Source: Bacteroidales bacterium
GTDB taxonomy: Bacteria; Bacteroidota; Bacteroidia; Bacteroidales; GCA-2748055
Direction of reading: 5' to 3'
Length of the DNA: 64,000 nt
NCBI GenBank assembly: GCA_029210585.1
Contig: JARGFP010000003.1
Location: 62,001 to 126,000, forward strand
The translations under genes were made by a program, and so were the position numbers. Under the pieces are notes generated by a model. That model made no database searches. It was given only the letters and a program-made list of their open reading frames with translations, and was not told where the DNA came from. Below, one piece after another: positions 18,559 through 27,315 of the stretch; within the stretch, counting starts at the first letter, position 1, and each line of letters begins with the position of its first letter.

Positions 18559-20403
18559 TCAGATCCTTTCAATTTTCCTCTCCACCGGGTTCCACCGTGT
18601 CCTGCAGTTCTCCCGGTAGGAGATATCTGCCATGGCGAGGGTCACCGCTTCAGGATAGGCCTTCTCGATACCCGATGAAGGAGTGCCCCCGTTGCGTATG
18701 CAATCGATCCACTCCCTCAGGTGCAGGTGGTTGGGATCCCATTCTTTGCCCCCGATGTTCGTGGAGACAAGTCCGCGGGCGGCATAATACTGCACAGAGG
18801 CAGATGTAACGGCATCCAGCGCAGAATCCAGGCTGGCTCCCTGCCGGATCTCGATCATGGGCCGTGACGGATCCACCAAACCTCTCTTTAGCAGGTCTGC
18901 ATATTTTTCCGAATCTCCGTCAGGGGTCAGGGTCAGTTCACCCCCGAAGGTCATGGAGGCGTCCCTCCCATATACTGTTCTCGGCCTGTTTTTGGATGAT
19001 GTAAGATTGGCGCTGTAGGTGAGGGTGTATCCCTTGTCGGGAAACTCAAAATTGGTATGCAGCACATCCGGCATCTGGCCGTAGTAATCGGTGTAATAGT
19101 ACTGTCCGCCCGTTGCCGCCACCGTTTTCGGGATACCCACATCAAGCAGTTGGTTGACCGCGTCGTATTCGTGTGAAAACAGCTGGCCATAGAGCCCGGT
19201 ATCGTAGTCAAAAAAGCGCGCCCAACCATAATAACGTTCTATGCTGAAGGGTACGTCGGGAGCCTTGCCCAGCCATTGTTTCCAGTCGATGGATTTTGTA
19301 TCTCCGGGCTTGGGGTTCCCTTTGCTGTCCAGGTGGCGGATCCATGCGCCGGTGACGGAATTGCGGTTGGTGGTGGTCTCCATGTGGGAGATATCTCCCA
19401 GCATGCCGCGGCGGACGATCTCCCTTGCCTGCTGGAACGCGGTGGTCTGCATGTACTGGTGCCCATGCTGGAAGACAACATTGCTGTTTTTCACTGCAGC
19501 ATAAAGCGGCTCAATTTCATCTTCCCTGTGAACCACTGCCTTCTCGCAGTATACATGCTTGCCTGCCTTCACTGCATCGATGGTCATCCTGGCATGGTGG
19601 TGGTCCGGTGTGGAAATGATCACTGCATCGATCTCCGGATCGGCCAGCATGTCATGGTACCTGAGGTACCGCTTAACCCCGTGTTTCCTGGCGATTTCAC
19701 CGCCTGTAAAAATGTCGTGTCTCGCAATATCCAGCCCCCTTTCGGCATGCAGGTCGAACACATCACAAATCCCGGTGATGGCCACATCCAGGTTTCCAAA
19801 TTCCAGTTGTGTTTCCAGCCTGGCTTTCGACAGCGATGCATTATTCTTCAGTGCTTTCTCCAATTTGTCCTTTGGCATGAACCCCAGTGATTCAGAGAGT
19901 TGGGTTCCCCGGACACCAAAGCCGATGACCCCGATCCTGATCAGGTGCCCCCCGCTTTTTGCAATGGGTTTCACAACATCCGGCAGGTCTTCCAGCCCCA
20001 GTTCCTTCACGATCTGTTTCCTTGCGTTGTGCTTGTCATCATAATCCAGCTTCCTGAGTACCTGGACCCCAAAAAGTCCTAATACAGGTACCCCTGCAAG
20101 GGCTTTGAGCATGTTCCTTCTTCCCAGGCCGGAACGGTTCTTCTCTCCGGAGGAAATAACGGGTTCGTCCGGTCCCCCGGAAGCTCCACCCGGAAGTTGT
20201 TCCCCTGCACGGGCACTGTTCGTCTGCCGTCCTTCTTCAGACGCACCATTTGGTTGCTGTTCATTCCCGGAAGTCTTTCCATCCTGCTTTTGTCCCCCGG
20301 CAGCAGTGCCCGGCTGTTTCGCAGATCCGTGTGCATCCGGTGATTGTTTGTTTTTCCCGGGGTTTTTTCCCGGTTGTTTTTTATTATCCTTACCTGAAGA
20401 CAT
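18559..20403 (-). CDS. Gfo/Idh/MocA-family oxidoreductase with a long disordered N-terminal extension
   Basis: NAD(P)-dependent sugar or cyclitol oxidoreductase, 614 residues. The Rossmann fold starts near residue 150 (IGVIGFGVRGTQL). The catalytic EKAVVH motif and the C-terminal alpha/beta domain (GQLFSHEYDAVNQLL; HLREWIDCIRNGGTP) are complete. Before the enzyme lies a Lys/Gln/Gly/Pro/Asn-rich region of about 90 residues and then an arginine pair plus hydrophobic stretch (GRRNMLKALAGVPVLGLFGV, RR95-96). This resembles a Tat signal or membrane anchor displaced far inward. The ATG at 20403 leaves a 4-bp gap to the DoxX stop; an upstream ATG at 20433 would overlap it by 26 bp. It is co-transcribed with doxX. 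Confidence 0.88.
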   Translation of the reverse strand: MSSGKDNKKQPGKNPGKNKQSPDAHGSAKQPGTAAGGQKQDGKTSGNEQQPNGASEEGRQTNSARAGEQLPGGASGGPDEPVISSGEKNRSGLGRRNMLKALAGVPVLGLFGVQVLRKLDYDDKHNARKQIVKELGLEDLPDVVKPIAKSGGHLIRIGVIGFGVRGTQLSESLGFMPKDKLEKALKNNASLSKARLETQLEFGNLDVAITGICDVFDLHAERGLDIARHDIFTGGEIARKHGVKRYLRYHDMLADPEIDAVIISTPDHHHARMTIDAVKAGKHVYCEKAVVHREDEIEPLYAAVKNSNVVFQHGHQYMQTTAFQQAREIVRRGMLGDISHMETTTNRNSVTGAWIRHLDSKGNPKPGDTKSIDWKQWLGKAPDVPFSIERYYGWARFFDYDTGLYGQLFSHEYDAVNQLLDVGIPKTVAATGGQYYYTDYYGQMPDVLHTNFEFPDKGYTLTYSANLTSSKNRPRTVYGRDASMTFGGELTLTPDGDSEKYADLLKRGLVDPSRPMIEIRQGASLDSALDAVTSASVQYYAARGLVSTNIGGKEWDPNHLHLREWIDCIRNGGTPSSGIEKAYPEAVTLAMADISYRENCRTRWNPVERKIERI

Positions 20404-20407
20404 AGGT

Positions 20408-20896
20408 TTATTTCTTTTTTCTGTTGTTTTCAATCAGCATATCCAGCCCGTACCTTTTGGCAGCGGGCGATACCGCAATCAGCACCAGGGTCACGGCTTC
20501 GATCAGGTTCTTGTTCACCAGCAGGTAATTTCCTTCCATTGGAACAGAGGCTCCTGCACCGATAAAGGGCGGGTTGAACAGGTAATACAGCATAAGTAAA
20601 GCTGTTCCGGCGATGGCAGCAGGCCTGGTGAATAGTCCGAGGACCAGTCCGAGTCCGATGGCGGTCAGTCCCCAGGTATTCAGCAGATCCACCATGTGCA
20701 GGATCCCTGCATCTGAGATGATCCATTCGGCGATCCCCGAAAAAATCCATTCCGACTGAGCGAGAAAGGCAATGGAGGACCATTCGGGATGGACGAGTTT
20801 ATAAATTCCTTCGTACAGCAGGTGCCAGCCGATAAGGAACCGAAGGGTGATCAGGATGGCAGACTGCCACTTATTATCAAGTTGCGGTTTGTTCAT
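20408..20896 (-). CDS. DoxX-family membrane protein
   Basis: A 162-residue integral membrane protein with four predicted helices: around 15-33, about 63-80, TAIGLGLVLGLFTRPAAIAG and LIEAVTLVLIAVSP. The pattern RFLIGWHLLYEGIYKLVHPE near the N-terminus and GLFTRPAA in the middle are typical of DoxX/DoxD proteins. These are linked to quinone or thiosulfate redox chemistry in some organisms and are of unknown function in most. It is first in the operon with the Gfo/Idh/MocA oxidoreductase, a pairing that suggests electrons from the dehydrogenase might be passed to the membrane; that is inference. Confidence 0.88.
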   Translation of the reverse strand: MNKPQLDNKWQSAILITLRFLIGWHLLYEGIYKLVHPEWSSIAFLAQSEWIFSGIAEWIISDAGILHMVDLLNTWGLTAIGLGLVLGLFTRPAAIAGTALLMLYYLFNPPFIGAGASVPMEGNYLLVNKNLIEAVTLVLIAVSPAAKRYGLDMLIENNRKKK

Positions 20897-21268
20897 AATG
20901 GTATTTTTGAGCGTGTGAAAATACTGATTTTGATTGGTAAATTAAAGGATAAAAGGGAGATATCGGCCTGAAGAGCTAACGAAAAACGAATGGTTTGCAG
21001 AAATGGGGTTGTGGATGTATGGTTCTTTCGGATCCTTCCTGTGAATCTTTCGATAAACCTTCCTGTGATCCTTCCTTCAATCTTTCCTTCGTCTCTACTG
21101 CAATCCTACCTTCAAACCTACCTTCGATCTTTCCTTAGGCACTACTTCAATCCTGTCTTCGATCCTTCCCTTTGGACATAGGATTTTGTAAAATCACCGA
21201 ATAATCAGATATTTGGAACAGATTTGTGGGGAGGGAACAGAGTAAAAAGTACAAAGAAAGGTGAACTT
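20897..21268. other. Intergenic region (372 bp) holding a 12-bp tandem repeat
   Basis: Gap between the divergent doxX and ECF sigma genes. Its main content is the C/T-rich tandem repeat at 21032-21173. Both flanks must hold promoters, but I could not fix a convincing one. A purine-rich stretch (AAAGAAAGGTGAA, 21252-21264) just ahead of the sigma gene may serve as its ribosome site. Confidence 0.6.
21032..21173. repeat. Degenerate 12-bp tandem repeat, about 12 copies
   Basis: Successive units of 11-13 bp share the consensus ATCCTTCCTTCR. Good copies start at 21032, 21068, 21080, 21103, 21115, 21127, 21150 and 21162, with poorer copies between. All are C/T-rich on the plus strand. The array lies about 95 bp upstream of the ECF sigma factor start. 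Confidence 0.75.
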
Positions 21269-21829
21269 ATGCCGAAAACAGACACATACAACCTGACCGA
21301 ATGGGTGGAGACCTATACCGATGATCTTTATTCATGGGCGCTGCATAAGGTGTCGGACGCAGAGCTGGCCAGTGACCTGGTGCAGGATACCTTCCTGGCA
21401 GCAGCGGAAAAGCTCGATAAATTCAAAGGGGACAGCACGCCGAAAACATGGCTGTATTCCATCCTTAATCACAAGATCATTGATCATTACCGAAGAAAGG
21501 TCAGGCAACCTGTGCGGGTGGAAAAACAGGTATTTTCCACTTTTTTCGATGAGGGAGGCGACTGGAAGAAAGAGCGACGTCCCCAGAAGTGGGGCGAGGA
21601 AGAGGATACGCACCTGCTGGATGATGTTGAATTCATCGAGGTGTTGCAGGAATGCCTGGGAGCACTGCCTGAAAAATGGAATACCTGTGTGCAACTGAAA
21701 TACCTGATGAATAAAAACGGTGAAGAGATTTGTCAGGAGTTGGATATTACTCCTACTAATTTCTGGCAGATTATTCACAGGGCGAAACTGCAGTTACGAA
21801 ATTGTGTGGAAGAAAACTGGTTCAATTAG
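21269..21829 (+). CDS. ECF-type RNA polymerase sigma-70 factor
   Basis: A 186-residue extracytoplasmic-function sigma factor. Region 2 is seen as DLYSWALHKVSDAELASDLV, QDTFLAAAEKLDKFKG and TWLYSILNHKIIDHYRR, which includes the -10-binding helix. A linker of about 35 residues leads to region 4 (QECLGALPEKWNTCVQLKYL, EEICQELDITPTNFWQIIHR) for -35 recognition. The ATG at 21269 follows a purine-rich stretch and gives the normal N-terminus; an earlier GTG in frame would add 15 unlikely residues. The next gene starts 8 bp after this stop behind a strong AGGAGG and encodes a zinc-binding anti-sigma-like protein, so they form a regulatory pair. Confidence 0.92.
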   Translation: MPKTDTYNLTEWVETYTDDLYSWALHKVSDAELASDLVQDTFLAAAEKLDKFKGDSTPKTWLYSILNHKIIDHYRRKVRQPVRVEKQVFSTFFDEGGDWKKERRPQKWGEEEDTHLLDDVEFIEVLQECLGALPEKWNTCVQLKYLMNKNGEEICQELDITPTNFWQIIHRAKLQLRNCVEENWFN

Positions 21830-21837
21830 GAGGAACG

Positions 21838-22101
21838 ATGAAAAAAATTATGCATACCATGTTCTTGTCATGTCTCAAGGCGACTGAGCTGATTGAGAAA
21901 AAAATACATTTCAGGTTGTCGGCAAAGGAAAGGCTGCAGCTGAAAATGCACAAGATGATGTGTGATGCCTGTTCGGGTTATGAAAAGCAGAGTGTTTTTC
22001 TTGAAAAGGGAATCTCCCTGGATCAGAAAAAGGAGTTCTCACCGGATGAATTGAAAAACCTGAAGCTGGCCATCAACGAGAAACTCTCTGAAATGAAATA
22101 G
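21838..22101 (+). CDS. Short ZAS-like anti-sigma factor
   Basis: An 87-residue cytoplasmic protein with the zinc anti-sigma signature H-x3-C-x2-C (HKMMCDACSGY, His38/Cys42/Cys45) and an earlier Cys12 (FLSCLKATELIEKK) that can complete the site. It lacks a membrane segment, so it would act as a soluble, probably redox-responsive anti-sigma factor on the ECF sigma encoded just upstream. Translation starts at the ATG 21838, 5 bp after AGGAGG. This is one of the few strong Shine-Dalgarno sequences in the window and implies high or coupled translation. Confidence 0.82.
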   Translation: MKKIMHTMFLSCLKATELIEKKIHFRLSAKERLQLKMHKMMCDACSGYEKQSVFLEKGISLDQKKEFSPDELKNLKLAINEKLSEMK

Positions 22102-22295
22102 TCGCATATCTGATTCACCCTGAGCGCAACATCCAAATTCTATTTTCAGCTTGCTATTAAAAAGCACATTCCGGTGCGTCACCAGTATATCAAATAATGC
22201 AAAAGCTTTTCAGAGCCTGATATTTCCGGACAATACTACCCTGCTGTAAGGTTTCCACTTTTCTGCGACTATCTGTTCAAACGTAAAAAATTACT

Positions 22296-23012
22296 ATGAA
22301 CAGATATCTTTATTCCATCGGAATGCTGCTTGTTGCGGCAATAGCCTCGGGGCAGCCAGAGAAAGTCAGTCAACTTCATTCTTCTGAGCTACAAAGCATT
22401 TTAGAAAACGAACGGGTTACCCTGATCGATGTCCGTACTCCTACAGAATTTGCCAATGGTCATATTGAGGATGCGGGTCAGCTGAATTATTATGCATTGG
22501 ATTTTAAGAAAAAGCTGTTGCTGCTTCCCAAAGACAAACCAGTATACCTTTATTGCAATACAGGTTACAGGAGTCAGCGTGCCGCTGAGATCCTGGTGAA
22601 AAACGGGTATGAAAACGTGTATAATCTTGAACGCGGCATCATGGAATGGGAACTGCTCGACCTTGCCGTAGTGGTGGAGCCGGATGCCCGTCCGGATACC
22701 AAACACAAGATGGAATCTGATGAATATTTTGCCCTGTTGGAATCTGAACGGCCGGTTTTTATTGACTTCTATGCGCCGTGGTGCGGACCATGCAGGCAGA
22801 TGATGCCCATGATCGACAGTCTGAAAACCGCCTATGCAGGAAAGATTGACGTGGTGAAGATCAATGCGGATGCCAGTAAACGACTTGTAAAGGAGCTGCA
22901 GATTGGCAGCGTGCCTTATTTCAGGATGTTTCACGGGGGCGAGGAGGTCTTTACCCATTCAGGTTTGCTTACCCGTGAGAAGGTGACGGGCGTATTTGAT
23001 AGTTTCCTCTAA
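22296..23012 (+). CDS. Rhodanese-thioredoxin fusion protein, exported
   Basis: A 238-residue protein. A signal peptide (about 1-19, ending ASG) is followed by a rhodanese domain with VRTPTEFANGHIEDA and the active loop YCNTGYRS (Cys87), which should carry a persulfide. A thioredoxin domain follows with FYAPWCGPCRQM (Cys163/Cys166) and the cis-Pro region GSVPYFRMF. Joining the two lets the thioredoxin reduce or accept sulfur from the rhodanese persulfide in the periplasm. An Omp85-like barrel gene starts 9 bp downstream, so they are likely co-transcribed. Confidence 0.9.
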   Translation: MNRYLYSIGMLLVAAIASGQPEKVSQLHSSELQSILENERVTLIDVRTPTEFANGHIEDAGQLNYYALDFKKKLLLLPKDKPVYLYCNTGYRSQRAAEILVKNGYENVYNLERGIMEWELLDLAVVVEPDARPDTKHKMESDEYFALLESERPVFIDFYAPWCGPCRQMMPMIDSLKTAYAGKIDVVKINADASKRLVKELQIGSVPYFRMFHGGEEVFTHSGLLTREKVTGVFDSFL

Positions 23013-23020
23013 ACAAATTC

Positions 23021-24367
23021 ATGCGTTATGTTCCGTCAGCTGCTTCCGTTCATTTTTGGGATCAAGTGCCGGCCCTCTTTTCCCAGGAGGCCACTACAGG
23101 TAATGATACCCTTATTGATAGCGATCCGGTTAGCACAGCAAAGTCATTTGCCTGGGGAGGAACACCGGTGTTATCCTATGATTCGGACCTTGGATTGCGT
23201 TACGGGGCAGTGATCAATCTTTTTGATTACAGTGAAAAAAGCCTTTTGCCCGATTATGTGCAGCATGTCAGGCTCAGGCTCTACAACAGCACCAAAGGAA
23301 CATCCAATTACTCTGTGCTGTACGACACGGAACGGCTGATGCCCCGGTCGGTGTTTACTTTCGAGGCATCGTATATCGAGGACATCGCCCTTGATTTTTA
23401 TGGGTTCAATGGGCTGAATACTGCCTATTACCCTGAATTTACTGATGCTGAACATACCGCGTATATCAACAAGTACTTTTATTCCCACCACCGTAAACTT
23501 ATGTGCGTACGGGCCCTGCTTCAAAAGCATCTCACCTCCAGTGAGTTTCGTTTTTTTACCGGGGTGGAATACAACCGGTACGCAATGAGTGACATTGACT
23601 ATCAGCGTTTTGATATTCCGGATGATTCGCATGGTAACAGCGCCGAATCTACCACTTTATATAAAAAGTATGTCGACTGGGGGGTGATTCCGGCAGAGGA
23701 GCAAGCCGGAGGTGATTTGCTGACCTTTTCTTCCGGAGTTATTTATGATACACGCCAGGGCAAGATCCATTGCAAGGACGGAACCTGGTTTGAGAGCTAT
23801 TTCATCATTTCTCCACCTTGGGTAAGCAGCTCGTTTTTTATCAGGCATGTGACTACGCTGCGTCAGTATATTCCGGTTCCTGCCGTCGGGGCAATTGTTG
23901 CCTACCGCCTGAGCAGTCAGCAAAAGATCGCCGGTACCATTCCCTTTTATGCCCTTCCGGTATTTCATTCAAGTCTTGAAAATCATGACGGTCCGGGTGG
24001 CGCATTTACATTGCGGGGCATCAACAGGAACCGCATTGCAGCAGACGGCTTTCTGCTTGGGAACGTTGAGTTCAGGAAAAGTCTGTTTTCATTCAGGTTG
24101 CCGGGTCTCGGCTGGCACACGGAAGCGATCTTGTTTAGCGATGTGGCGATGATCACCGATACCTGTGATTTTGCCGATGGAGGGATTCCGTTAACATACC
24201 GCGGCGACCTGTTCCGGGACATGAAGCAAAGGCCGCATGCCACTGTGGGTGCAGGATTGTATTTCATTTACAACGCCAATAATGTGATCTCGGTCAATTA
24301 CGGCTATTCTGCAGACAGCCAGATGGGAACCCGGGGACTGTATATTGGCTCCGCCTTCCTGTTCTGA
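23021..24367 (+). CDS. BamA/TamA-family (Omp85) outer membrane barrel protein, probable 5' frameshift
   Basis: A 448-residue frame whose body matches the surface-antigen (Omp85) barrel: GGTPVLSYDSDLGLRYGAVI near the start, many alternating beta strands, GGAFTLRGINRNRI (the typical FxxRG loop region) and a C-terminal aromatic strand ending in SAFLF. No POTRA domains are present, so it resembles short barrel-only members. The frame as read lacks a signal peptide. However, a start at 23028 in the +1 frame gives MFRQLLPFIFGI, a plausible export signal, and a shift near 23063-23075 would join it to VPALFSQEA. I suspect a true frameshift or sequence error. It probably forms an operon with the rhodanese-thioredoxin gene. 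Confidence 0.8.
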   Translation: MRYVPSAASVHFWDQVPALFSQEATTGNDTLIDSDPVSTAKSFAWGGTPVLSYDSDLGLRYGAVINLFDYSEKSLLPDYVQHVRLRLYNSTKGTSNYSVLYDTERLMPRSVFTFEASYIEDIALDFYGFNGLNTAYYPEFTDAEHTAYINKYFYSHHRKLMCVRALLQKHLTSSEFRFFTGVEYNRYAMSDIDYQRFDIPDDSHGNSAESTTLYKKYVDWGVIPAEEQAGGDLLTFSSGVIYDTRQGKIHCKDGTWFESYFIISPPWVSSSFFIRHVTTLRQYIPVPAVGAIVAYRLSSQQKIAGTIPFYALPVFHSSLENHDGPGGAFTLRGINRNRIAADGFLLGNVEFRKSLFSFRLPGLGWHTEAILFSDVAMITDTCDFADGGIPLTYRGDLFRDMKQRPHATVGAGLYFIYNANNVISVNYGYSADSQMGTRGLYIGSAFLF

Positions 24368-24679
24368 AATGTGAAACAGTTGTTAAAAACAGCAAGCGCG
24401 TGTCAGTATCGGAAAAACCAACTACTCATTGTCTGAAAGAAATTTTTAAACATTAAATCAAATATGCTGAAAATTACCTGGTTTATTCTGTAAGGTTTCG
24501 GGGATTTTCCGACTCTTTCATCAGTTAGTACAACATCCGCTTTTAGAGATTTATAAGCACCGGGGCATGACCACAATATTGATGTACATACTGAGGATTA
24601 TTTCACATCTGAGGCCAGGTATCTTTAACAGATTGACATTAAGAGCATCAGATGAACTATAAAATTTAAAATTATTAAA
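24368..24679. other. Intergenic region (312 bp) upstream of gnd
   Basis: AT-rich leader region with no open frame worth calling. A TATCTTT near 24619 could be a -7 element for gnd, but its -33 partner is unclear. No repeat or strong hairpin was seen. Confidence 0.5.
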
Positions 24680-25579
24680 ATGAAAATTGGATTTATCGGC
24701 CTGGGGAAAATGGGTCACAACATGGTACAGCGTTTATTGAATGACAACCACGAGGTGGTGGTATGGAACATCGATCCTGCCCCTGTCAAAAGTCTGGAGG
24801 AGCTCGGGGCGACCGGGGCCTCATCTGTCGAAGAGCTTGCAGGAAAACTCCCTGAAAGAAAGATTGTATGGCTCATGGTACCTGCCGGAAAGCCGGTGGA
24901 TGAGAATCTTGATCAACTGATTCAACTTCTGAATCCCGGAGATATTGTGATTGACGGGGGAAATTCGAACTGGAAAGAAACACAGGAACGTGCTGCCAGG
25001 GCATGGGAGAAGGAGGTCTTTTTCCTCGATTGCGGAACCAGTGGAGGTGTATGGGGACTTCAGAACGGGTATTGCCTGATGTACGGTGGAGATAAAGAAG
25101 CAGCGGATTACGCTGAGCCCATTTTTAAAACGCTGGCCCCGACCGACGGATATGTCTATTGCGGTGACTCCGGAGCCGGCCATTTTGTTAAAATGATCCA
25201 TAACGGCATCGAGTACGGTATGATGCAATCCTATGCCGAAGGGTTTGAAATACTCGAAAAATCGCCTTTTGGCATTGACCTTCCGGCTGTTGCAGATGCG
25301 TGGCAATACGGCAGCGTGGTGCGTTCATGGTTGCTGGAACTGGCAGTGAATGCACTTAAAGAGGATCCGCGGCTTGAGAAACTGGAAGATTATGTTCCCG
25401 ACAGCGGGGAAGGCCGCTGGACCATTCAGGCTGCCATTGACCTGGATGTGCCAGCACCGGTGATTACCAATGCATTGTTTGCACGCTTCCAGTCACGGCA
25501 GCAGGAATCGTTTGCCATGAAAATGCTGGCTGCCCTCAGGAACCAGTTTGGAGGTCATGCAGTGAAATCGAAAAAGTAA
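24680..25579 (+). CDS. gnd: 6-phosphogluconate dehydrogenase (decarboxylating), short form
   Basis: Oxidative pentose phosphate enzyme: 6-phosphogluconate + NAD(P)+ to ribulose 5-phosphate + CO2. The 299-residue length matches the short (YqeC/GntZ-like) class rather than the 470-residue form. The Rossmann motif GLGKMG is at 7-12, the substrate signature IDGGNSNW at 91-98, SGG at 121-123 and catalytic Lys171 with HNGIEYG (174-180). The usual acidic residue after the first GxGxxG strand is replaced by VVWNID. It begins a run of sugar-phosphate genes and lies 85 bp upstream of zwf. Confidence 0.94.
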   Translation: MKIGFIGLGKMGHNMVQRLLNDNHEVVVWNIDPAPVKSLEELGATGASSVEELAGKLPERKIVWLMVPAGKPVDENLDQLIQLLNPGDIVIDGGNSNWKETQERAARAWEKEVFFLDCGTSGGVWGLQNGYCLMYGGDKEAADYAEPIFKTLAPTDGYVYCGDSGAGHFVKMIHNGIEYGMMQSYAEGFEILEKSPFGIDLPAVADAWQYGSVVRSWLLELAVNALKEDPRLEKLEDYVPDSGEGRWTIQAAIDLDVPAPVITNALFARFQSRQQESFAMKMLAALRNQFGGHAVKSKK

Positions 25580-25664
25580 ACAGTGACTGCCTGTCATGTA
25601 GGAGATTATTGATCCCGAACATGATGACCGGCCACTTGAATCAAATGATAACAACTATACATCG

Positions 25665-27179
25665 ATGGAAGAAAGTTTTATTTATGTCATATTCGGTGCT
25701 TCGGGTGATCTTGCAAAGAGAAAACTCATTCCCGCCATCTACGCACTTTACGTGCAGAACCTGCTGCCTGATAATTTTGCGATCCTGGGAGTTTCCCGGA
25801 CCAAATATTCAGATGATGCATTCAGATCGAATATGGTGAAGGCCCTGGAACAATTCAATGAAACAAATAACAGTGATAAAATCAGTGAGTTTGCGGAGCG
25901 ACTTCATTATTCTGCACTTCAGTATGATGATGCAAAGGCTTATGAAATGCTCAGCAAACGGCTGTCAGTGTTAGAAAAGCAACATGACATCCAGGGGAAT
26001 ACCATGTTTTACCTTTCTACACCTCCTGAACTATATGGTGTTATTCCGCAGAAACTTGCTGCGGCGGGCCTCAATAAGCAGGACAAAGGCTGGAAACGGG
26101 TAATTATTGAAAAACCATTCGGATACGACCTGGACTCGGCCCTGGAACTAAAAGACATGTTGCTTGAGGACTGGGAAGAAGAGCAGTTATACAGGATCGA
26201 CCATTACCTGGGGAAGGAGACCGTACAGAATTTGCTGGTAACCAGGTTCTCCAACGGTATTTTCGAACCGCTCTGGAACAGCAGGCATATCCATCATGTA
26301 GAGGTGACCTCTTCAGAAAGTCTCGGGGTGGAAGGACGTGGTGGTTACTATGAACGATCGGGGGCGCTGCGCGACATGGTGCAGAACCACCTGCTTCAGG
26401 TGGTTGCCCTGACAGCAATGGAGCCGCCGGCCACATTACGGCCCGATGCCATCAGGAATGAAATATTGAAGGTGTTTCAATCGCTGCGACCCATCGGAAA
26501 AGAGGATGTCAAAGATGCAGCCCTCCGCGGTCAGTATGTGGCTTCAACCATAAAGGGATTGGAAGTGCCGGGTTACCGCGAGGAAGAAGGGGTGCAGAAG
26601 GATTCCACGACAGAAACCTTTGCAGCACTGAAATTCTATATTGATAACTGGCGCTGGGGCGGGGTGCCCTTCTACATTCGCACCGGGAAGCGGCTGCCTA
26701 CACGGGTCACGGAAGTGGTCATTCATTTTAAACCCACACCCCATTCGTTGTTCTCCGGACAGGTCGATTGCAGCACGTGTAACCAGCTGGTATTAAGGAT
26801 CCAGCCCGATGAGGGCATCCTGATGAAATTTGGCATGAAAATTCCCGGTGCCGGTTTTGAAGTGCAAAATGTGAACATGGATTTTCATTACTCCGATCTT
26901 GCCAACCAACGTATGCCGTCTGCGTATGAACGTCTCATCTTCGATTCCATCAAGGGAGATTCAACGCTATTTGCGCGTACAGAGGAGGTAATTGAAGCAT
27001 GGAAATTTGTGATGCCCGTGCTAGACGCCTGGAAAAATGATCCGGAAATCCCATTGCACGGATACCCTGCCGGTACCTGGGGACCTGAAAAAGCCGATGA
27101 CCTCATCGATGATCCGGGCATGACCTGGCGCTATCCCTGTAAAAACCTGGCCAGTGACGGCACCTACTGCGAGTTGTAG
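25665..27179 (+). CDS. zwf: Glucose-6-phosphate 1-dehydrogenase
   Basis: First enzyme of the oxidative pentose phosphate path: glucose 6-phosphate + NADP+ to 6-phosphogluconolactone. It has 504 residues, the usual length. The dinucleotide motif FGASGDLAKRKL lies at 9-20, the conserved IIEKPFGYDL stretch near 147, and the active-site RIDHYLGKE near 178 holds the substrate Lys and catalytic His. Later motifs (FYIRTGKRL, YERLIFDSIKGD) are intact. No 6-phosphogluconolactonase gene is visible alongside, so hydrolysis must be done by an enzyme encoded elsewhere. Confidence 0.97.
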   Translation: MEESFIYVIFGASGDLAKRKLIPAIYALYVQNLLPDNFAILGVSRTKYSDDAFRSNMVKALEQFNETNNSDKISEFAERLHYSALQYDDAKAYEMLSKRLSVLEKQHDIQGNTMFYLSTPPELYGVIPQKLAAAGLNKQDKGWKRVIIEKPFGYDLDSALELKDMLLEDWEEEQLYRIDHYLGKETVQNLLVTRFSNGIFEPLWNSRHIHHVEVTSSESLGVEGRGGYYERSGALRDMVQNHLLQVVALTAMEPPATLRPDAIRNEILKVFQSLRPIGKEDVKDAALRGQYVASTIKGLEVPGYREEEGVQKDSTTETFAALKFYIDNWRWGGVPFYIRTGKRLPTRVTEVVIHFKPTPHSLFSGQVDCSTCNQLVLRIQPDEGILMKFGMKIPGAGFEVQNVNMDFHYSDLANQRMPSAYERLIFDSIKGDSTLFARTEEVIEAWKFVMPVLDAWKNDPEIPLHGYPAGTWGPEKADDLIDDPGMTWRYPCKNLASDGTYCEL

Positions 27180-27315
27180 GTGTGATAGCAGTAAAGGTTC
27201 TGAATCAAAGAAGAGAGGTTCCTTAAAAATTCGGGTACATCTGGAAAATCAACCGGCTTAGTTAGAAATACATATGGCCCCTGCAACCGGTCATATTAAT
27301 AAAAACTTAAGAACA

